Source of the DNA: Tatumella ptyseos ATCC 33301
GTDB lineage: Bacteria > Pseudomonadota > Gammaproteobacteria > Enterobacterales > Enterobacteriaceae
DNA: 64,000 nt
NCBI RefSeq assembly: GCF_000735525.1
Contig: NZ_JMPR01000047.1
Span: 1-64,000, forward strand
Direction of reading: 5' to 3'
How positions within the stretch are numbered: position 1 is the stretch's first letter; each line of letters starts with the position of its first letter. Below are positions 60,596 through 64,000 of this stretch, piece by piece. The position numbers and the translations under genes are program-made. The notes beneath the pieces were generated by a model. It was not told the DNA's origin, made no database searches, and saw only the letters and a program-made list of their open reading frames with translations.

Positions 60596-60964
60596 ATGTC
60601 AGTTACTACACTCTTTAAAGAATTTCAGTTCGAAGCGGCTCACTATTTACCCCATGTCCCGGACGGGCATAAATGCGGACGCCTGCATGGGCATTCTTTC
60701 CTTGTTCGTCTGGAAATTACAGGTGAAGTGGACCCGCACACCGGCTGGGTGATGGACTTTGCTGAACTGAAGGCACGCTTTAAGCCTCTCTATGAACAGC
60801 TGGACCATCATTACCTGAATGAGATTGACGGACTGGAAAACCCGACCAGCGAAGTTCTGGCGGCCTGGATCTGGCAGAAAATGAAACCTGAATTGCCGTT
60901 ACTGAGCGCAGTCATGATCAAAGAAACCTGTACCGCTGGCTGTGTCTATCGCGGACAGGCATAA
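60596..60964 (+). CDS. queD: 6-carboxy-5,6,7,8-tetrahydropterin synthase
   Basis: QueD converts dihydroneopterin triphosphate to carboxytetrahydropterin in queuosine synthesis. The 122 residues have the zinc histidines in [24 protein letters not shown], with the catalytic Cys in the same segment. The acid segment [11 protein letters not shown] follows. It is convergent to queE, the next enzyme of the pathway. Confidence 0.97.
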   Translation: MSVTTLFKEFQFEAAHYLPHVPDGHKCGRLHGHSFLVRLEITGEVDPHTGWVMDFAELKARFKPLYEQLDHHYLNEIDGLENPTSEVLAAWIWQKMKPELPLLSAVMIKETCTAGCVYRGQA

Positions 60965-61020
60965 CGCAGAAAAAAACAGACTTACCGATTGCCGGCCATC
61001 CTCAGACCGCCGGCACCGGT

Positions 61021-61692
61021 TCAGGCAATATTCAGATACTTATGGGTCTGCATTGATAGCCGCCAGTTGCGGGCAATACACGCAGAGATACAAAGCTCCG
61101 TGGCTTCTTTCTTACAGCTAATAGGCTGCAGAGCAATAATACGTGACTTATCGTCCTGTACCTGCGCCAGTAACTGCTCCAGAGCTTCAATGTCCCGCTC
61201 ACGGGCCACCGGATGTTTGATTTCATCCGCACGGATCAGCGCCGGAGTCAGTACATCATAGCCGCCACGCATATTCACTTTCGGTGAGACCGTGACCCAG
61301 GTGTTATCTGAACACTGAATCGGGTGCGTGCCGCTGGTTTCAATCTGACAACTGTAGCCAAAAGCTTCCAGTGCCGTGGTAAGCGGACGCAGATCATAAA
61401 TTGCCGGCTCGCCGCCGGTGATCACCACGTGGCGTGCCGTCCATTGCTGCTCACTGATAATTTTCAGCAGCGTTAACGGTTCAGCATTGCCCCACTGCTC
61501 GCTTTCAACCGTTTTAATCAGAATATCCCCGACAGGGACCTCGTTATCGGCGAATTTTTCCCAGGTATGTTTGGTGTCACACCAGCTGCACCCGACAGGA
61601 CACCCCTGTAAACGGATAAAAATGGCCGGTACACCGGTATAAAAGCCTTCGCCCTGAAGGGTTTGAAACATTTCGTTAATCGGGTACAGCAT
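61021..61692 (-). CDS. queE: 7-carboxy-7-deazaguanine synthase
   Basis: QueE is a radical SAM enzyme making the 7-deazapurine ring of queuosine. The start at MLYPINEMFQTLQGEG gives 223 residues, as in E. coli; an ATG five codons upstream also exists. The cluster motif CPVGCSWCDTKH is the CX3CX2C type. VVITGGEPAIYDL and the C-terminal CIARNWRLSMQTHKYLNIA follow. Confidence 0.97.
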   Translation of the reverse strand: MLYPINEMFQTLQGEGFYTGVPAIFIRLQGCPVGCSWCDTKHTWEKFADNEVPVGDILIKTVESEQWGNAEPLTLLKIISEQQWTARHVVITGGEPAIYDLRPLTTALEAFGYSCQIETSGTHPIQCSDNTWVTVSPKVNMRGGYDVLTPALIRADEIKHPVARERDIEALEQLLAQVQDDKSRIIALQPISCKKEATELCISACIARNWRLSMQTHKYLNIA

Positions 61693-61740
61693 CACTTGCT
61701 CAATCATTACAAAAGATAATCGACCATTATTACAGATCTT

Positions 61741-61768
61741 CCGCCGCAGATCATGCCTGATCCGGCGG
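61741..61768. repeat. long imperfect palindrome downstream of tadG
   Basis: CCGCCG (61741-61746) and CGGCGG (61763-61768) enclose a second stem GATCA/TGATC with a 4-nt loop; two bases bulge. It lies between the tadG end and the queE start. There is no U-run, so it is a Rho-type or processing hairpin at best. Confidence 0.45.
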
Positions 61769-61799
61769 CGAAAGCATTCTGTGATCGTTTCTTACCGGA

Positions 61800-63488
61800 T
61801 TAATTCACCGCCAGATGACCGGTTTCATCACTGATGATCCCTTTAATCAGTTTGATCAGGGCATCACTCTGGGTCGCGGTTTTTGCCCGGCCACTGCCGG
61901 TACAATAATCCGACCAGTATTTCACCCGACTGGCCGCATTCGTGGTAGAGACATAGTAAAATTCAACTTTACTGGTATTCGTCTGCGGACGGGCAAGCAG
62001 ACCTTCTTCAATTTTACGGCACAGATCATAGGTTTTCAGATACTTGTCGGTCACTTTATGCGGATGGGTATTGTCATTACCGTCCGAGATCATAATAAAG
62101 ACCTTACGCCGGTTTTGCCCTTCCATCATCACCGGCACCGAGCGTACGAGGGCTGATGACAAATGTGTCCAGCCATAAGGCTCCATGGACTGAAACTCAT
62201 GCAACTGATCCGCATCTCCGGTCAGAGGAATAAGCCAGGCTTTCGGTGAACGATTTACCAGATTATTCGTGCTTTTATTCCACCACCCTGCCTGGCGGCA
62301 CATCTCGTTATATCCCCAGGCATAGGTCCCGTCCAGCGGGGTCAGTGGCATGGGCAGGGTAATGATGGCTTCATCGGAGAACATTTTATTCAGCGTCGCC
62401 GGATAATCGATGGCGTCATCATGCTCTATGGTAAACGTTGTCACTTGCCTGGACTGTATCTTCGCAGCCCGGAGAAATTCGCGCTGAATAATCGCCTGAG
62501 ATTTGGCTGAAAAAATATCATCATCCGGGTCACGCGGATCAGAGCAACTGTACTGATACCTTCCCGCTTTCTGACCGTAAGTACTGTTCGTCCGGCACCA
62601 GGAAGCCTTCATATTGGCCTCACTGATTGCCGGGGGAGAGGCCGCCACATACCTGTGGTAATAATTGTAACGAGCCTCATCCATCAGATAGGTTTGCCTG
62701 TTCAGGGCCTGATAGGCAGAAGTCGTTGCCGTGCGTTTATCGGCCCAGAAGGCATAATCAATATTCCAGTCGTCTTTGGGTACAAAAAGCACACTGCACC
62801 CGAGCATAGCGCCCCCCCGCTGGTTTTTACCGGGTAATTTCACCACCACACCGGTGCTGAACGGCACGATAGCAATACGGGATTCCGGGCTGGCGCCGAC
62901 CACATAATCAGTGATTTCAGCAAAGACACTTTTCAGCATCTTCATCCGCGAGCCAATCTGGGAAGTCGAGAAATCAACGATAAAGACATAGTCTGCCGGT
63001 TTTGAAATGTATTTTTTGACATGCCCCTCACTGGCATTGAGCGTGTAATTATGGCTATTGCCGGTCAGCGTCCGGTGGCGGAACAGGTAAGGCAGGTCCA
63101 GGGAAATCGCCACATTGTAATAGGTATAGCGAATATCGGAGGAAGACTGATTTTGATCCTGAACAACGGTGAAATCTACCTGCGGTGTGCCTTGCATCGC
63201 CGGGAAGTAATATTTCATCCATGCGGCGACCATCGCTTTTCCGGCCGCGATTTCTTCTTTCCCCGCGGCCGTCTGAGTGTCATTCGCGAGGGAGGATGCC
63301 GATACCGCCAGCGATGCTTCAGACGCCGCATCGGCCATTCTGGCTTTACTGGCCAGCCCCGCCGCACTGTTAATGCCCAAAGCCATTAACACAATCAGTA
63401 TCGGTAACAGGATGGCAAAAGGGACTATCAGTACCCCCCGTTCACTGGCCAGACGGGAGGTCAACGCTCTCAGTTTTTCTATAAACAT
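61800..63488 (-). CDS. TadG-like pilus assembly protein with VWA domain
   Basis: The 562-residue protein starts at MFIEKLRALTSRLASERG. A TadE/TadG-type N terminus follows, with a basic stretch and one TM (GVLIVPFAILLPILIVLMALG). A von Willebrand A-like domain begins at YVFIVDFSTSQIGSRMKML, with DxSTS as the MIDAS start. FIMISDGNDNTHPHK and FYYVSTTNAASRVKYWS complete it. TadG-like proteins are secreted or membrane-held parts of Tad/Flp pilus loci. It overlaps the upstream gene by 10 nt. It is the last gene of a Tad locus extending beyond the window. Confidence 0.82.
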   Translation of the reverse strand: MFIEKLRALTSRLASERGVLIVPFAILLPILIVLMALGINSAAGLASKARMADAASEASLAVSASSLANDTQTAAGKEEIAAGKAMVAAWMKYYFPAMQGTPQVDFTVVQDQNQSSSDIRYTYYNVAISLDLPYLFRHRTLTGNSHNYTLNASEGHVKKYISKPADYVFIVDFSTSQIGSRMKMLKSVFAEITDYVVGASPESRIAIVPFSTGVVVKLPGKNQRGGAMLGCSVLFVPKDDWNIDYAFWADKRTATTSAYQALNRQTYLMDEARYNYYHRYVAASPPAISEANMKASWCRTNSTYGQKAGRYQYSCSDPRDPDDDIFSAKSQAIIQREFLRAAKIQSRQVTTFTIEHDDAIDYPATLNKMFSDEAIITLPMPLTPLDGTYAWGYNEMCRQAGWWNKSTNNLVNRSPKAWLIPLTGDADQLHEFQSMEPYGWTHLSSALVRSVPVMMEGQNRRKVFIMISDGNDNTHPHKVTDKYLKTYDLCRKIEEGLLARPQTNTSKVEFYYVSTTNAASRVKYWSDYCTGSGRAKTATQSDALIKLIKGIISDETGHLAVN

Positions 63489-63880
63489 TTCCGTATGTCT
63501 TCCGCAGTAGTCAGATGATAGAAATGACGGGATTTCCCCTGAAGGCAAAACAAGGCGGGTAATGAAAGAGGCCGGTATTTTGCGACCCAGATACCGGAAG
63601 TATCTCTCAGGTATCTGGCGGCACCGGACAACGCCGGCCCGCCGGGAGAGATATCGATCAGCGTGACATCCAGTTGACGTGACAGCGTACGGCTGAAATA
63701 GAGTTGCCGGTTAATTTCCCGGGCCAACTGGTTCTCTTTCCCCTGCTGCGTGTTGAGGAAAATAATGGCCTGTTTTTTCTGTCCGCCGCTGCTCTGAGCG
63801 GCGTCACTGCCGGACGGGAAGACACACGCCAGCAGTAACAGCGTACCGGGTATCACCGGCAATCGCGTAATAAATTTCAT
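63479..63880 (-). CDS. hypothetical exported protein of the Tad locus
   Basis: This 133-residue protein is not recognised with certainty. A signal peptide (MKFITRLPVIPGTLLLLACVFPSGSDA) could be a lipoprotein or a Sec signal, since Cys19 lies in LLAC. The mature part has a thioredoxin-like look: QAIIFLNTQQG, a long helix, VTLIDISPGGP, then YLRDTSGIWVAKYRPLSLPALFCL. There is no CxxC. It overlaps tadG by 10 nt and follows the partial pilin gene by 12 nt, so it is part of the same operon. Confidence 0.65.
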   Translation of the reverse strand: MKFITRLPVIPGTLLLLACVFPSGSDAAQSSGGQKKQAIIFLNTQQGKENQLAREINRQLYFSRTLSRQLDVTLIDISPGGPALSGAARYLRDTSGIWVAKYRPLSLPALFCLQGKSRHFYHLTTAEDIRKCL

Positions 63881-63892
63881 GTCGCTCCCTGC

Positions 63893-64000
63893 TTATCGTG
63901 CCAGCACGATATTACTGACCGTGATGGTCTCGGGTAAGGCTCCGCTACTACGTAACAATGCAGACAGGCTGCCCCGTGGTGCCGGAACACTGAGAGAGAC
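63893..64000 (-). CDS. partial TadE/TadF-like gene, cut by window end
   Basis: Only the last 35 codons are present, ending SALLRSSGALPETITVSNIVLAR and a TAA. The 5' part lies outside the window. Position before tadG in a Tad locus suggests a TadE/TadF-type pseudopilin, but the fragment is too short to prove it. Confidence 0.5.
   Translation of the reverse strand, partial: VSLSVPAPRGSLSALLRSSGALPETITVSNIVLAR

Overview
The window looks like chromosome of an Enterobacterales bacterium, most probably of the Erwiniaceae (Erwinia/Pantoea/Tatumella type). The gene order tRNA-Arg/tRNA-Ser, csrA, alaS, recX, recA, pncC, mltB on one side and mutS, rpoS, nlpD, pcm, surE, truD, ispF, ispD, ftsB, ygbE, cys genes, queD, queE on the other is the enterobacterial backbone. 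cysG lies between cysH and cysD, so all assimilatory sulfate-reduction genes are contiguous. The genus is inferred from gene order and protein similarity and was not tested.

Region 1 (1-7.7 kb) is housekeeping: two tRNA genes, csrA, alaS, recX and recA (with a LexA box), pncC, yjdM and mltB. Region 2 (7.9-39.5 kb) is an accessory block built around a complete type VI secretion system (T6SS). Two divergent arms leave a 539-bp AT-rich gap. The minus arm runs clpV(tssH), a four-gene chaperone-usher fimbrial operon, tssB, tssC, hcp, tssJ, tssK, tssL, tssM, vgrG, PAAR, an unknown gene and tssE. The plus arm runs tssF, tssG, tssA, a two-domain fimbrial adhesin, a GT60-like GlcNAc transferase, an OmpA-domain membrane protein and a DcrB/EagR-like chaperone. 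All 13 core Tss functions are present, but tssM is split by a frameshift at an A9 tract. A frameshifted LuxR-type regulator lies at one edge; a degraded ORF and a probable immunity lipoprotein lie at the other.

Region 3 (39.9-41.9 kb) is a small AT-richer island wedged into the mutS promoter. A 364-bp stretch covering the mutS upstream region and its first 16 codons is present twice as a direct repeat. Between the copies lie a broken Tlde1-like L,D-transpeptidase effector, its probable two-TM immunity protein and the first third of a second Hcp. This is effector-module debris.

Region 4 (41.9-61.7 kb) is again housekeeping: mismatch repair, sigma-S with its nlpD upstream gene, protein repair, isoprenoid synthesis, cell division, sulfate assimilation and queuosine synthesis. 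Region 5 (61.8-64 kb) is the edge of a Tad/Flp pilus locus (a TadG-like protein, an unknown exported protein and a partial TadE/TadF-like gene) cut by the window end.

The most unusual feature is the interleaving of T6SS, fimbrial operon and polypeptide-glycosyltransferase genes, together with a VgrG spike that ends in a glycine run and a Pro/Thr/Ser/Glu-rich, mucin-like tail. A testable idea is that the GT60-like enzyme glycosylates this tail and/or the fimbrial adhesin. That idea is inference.
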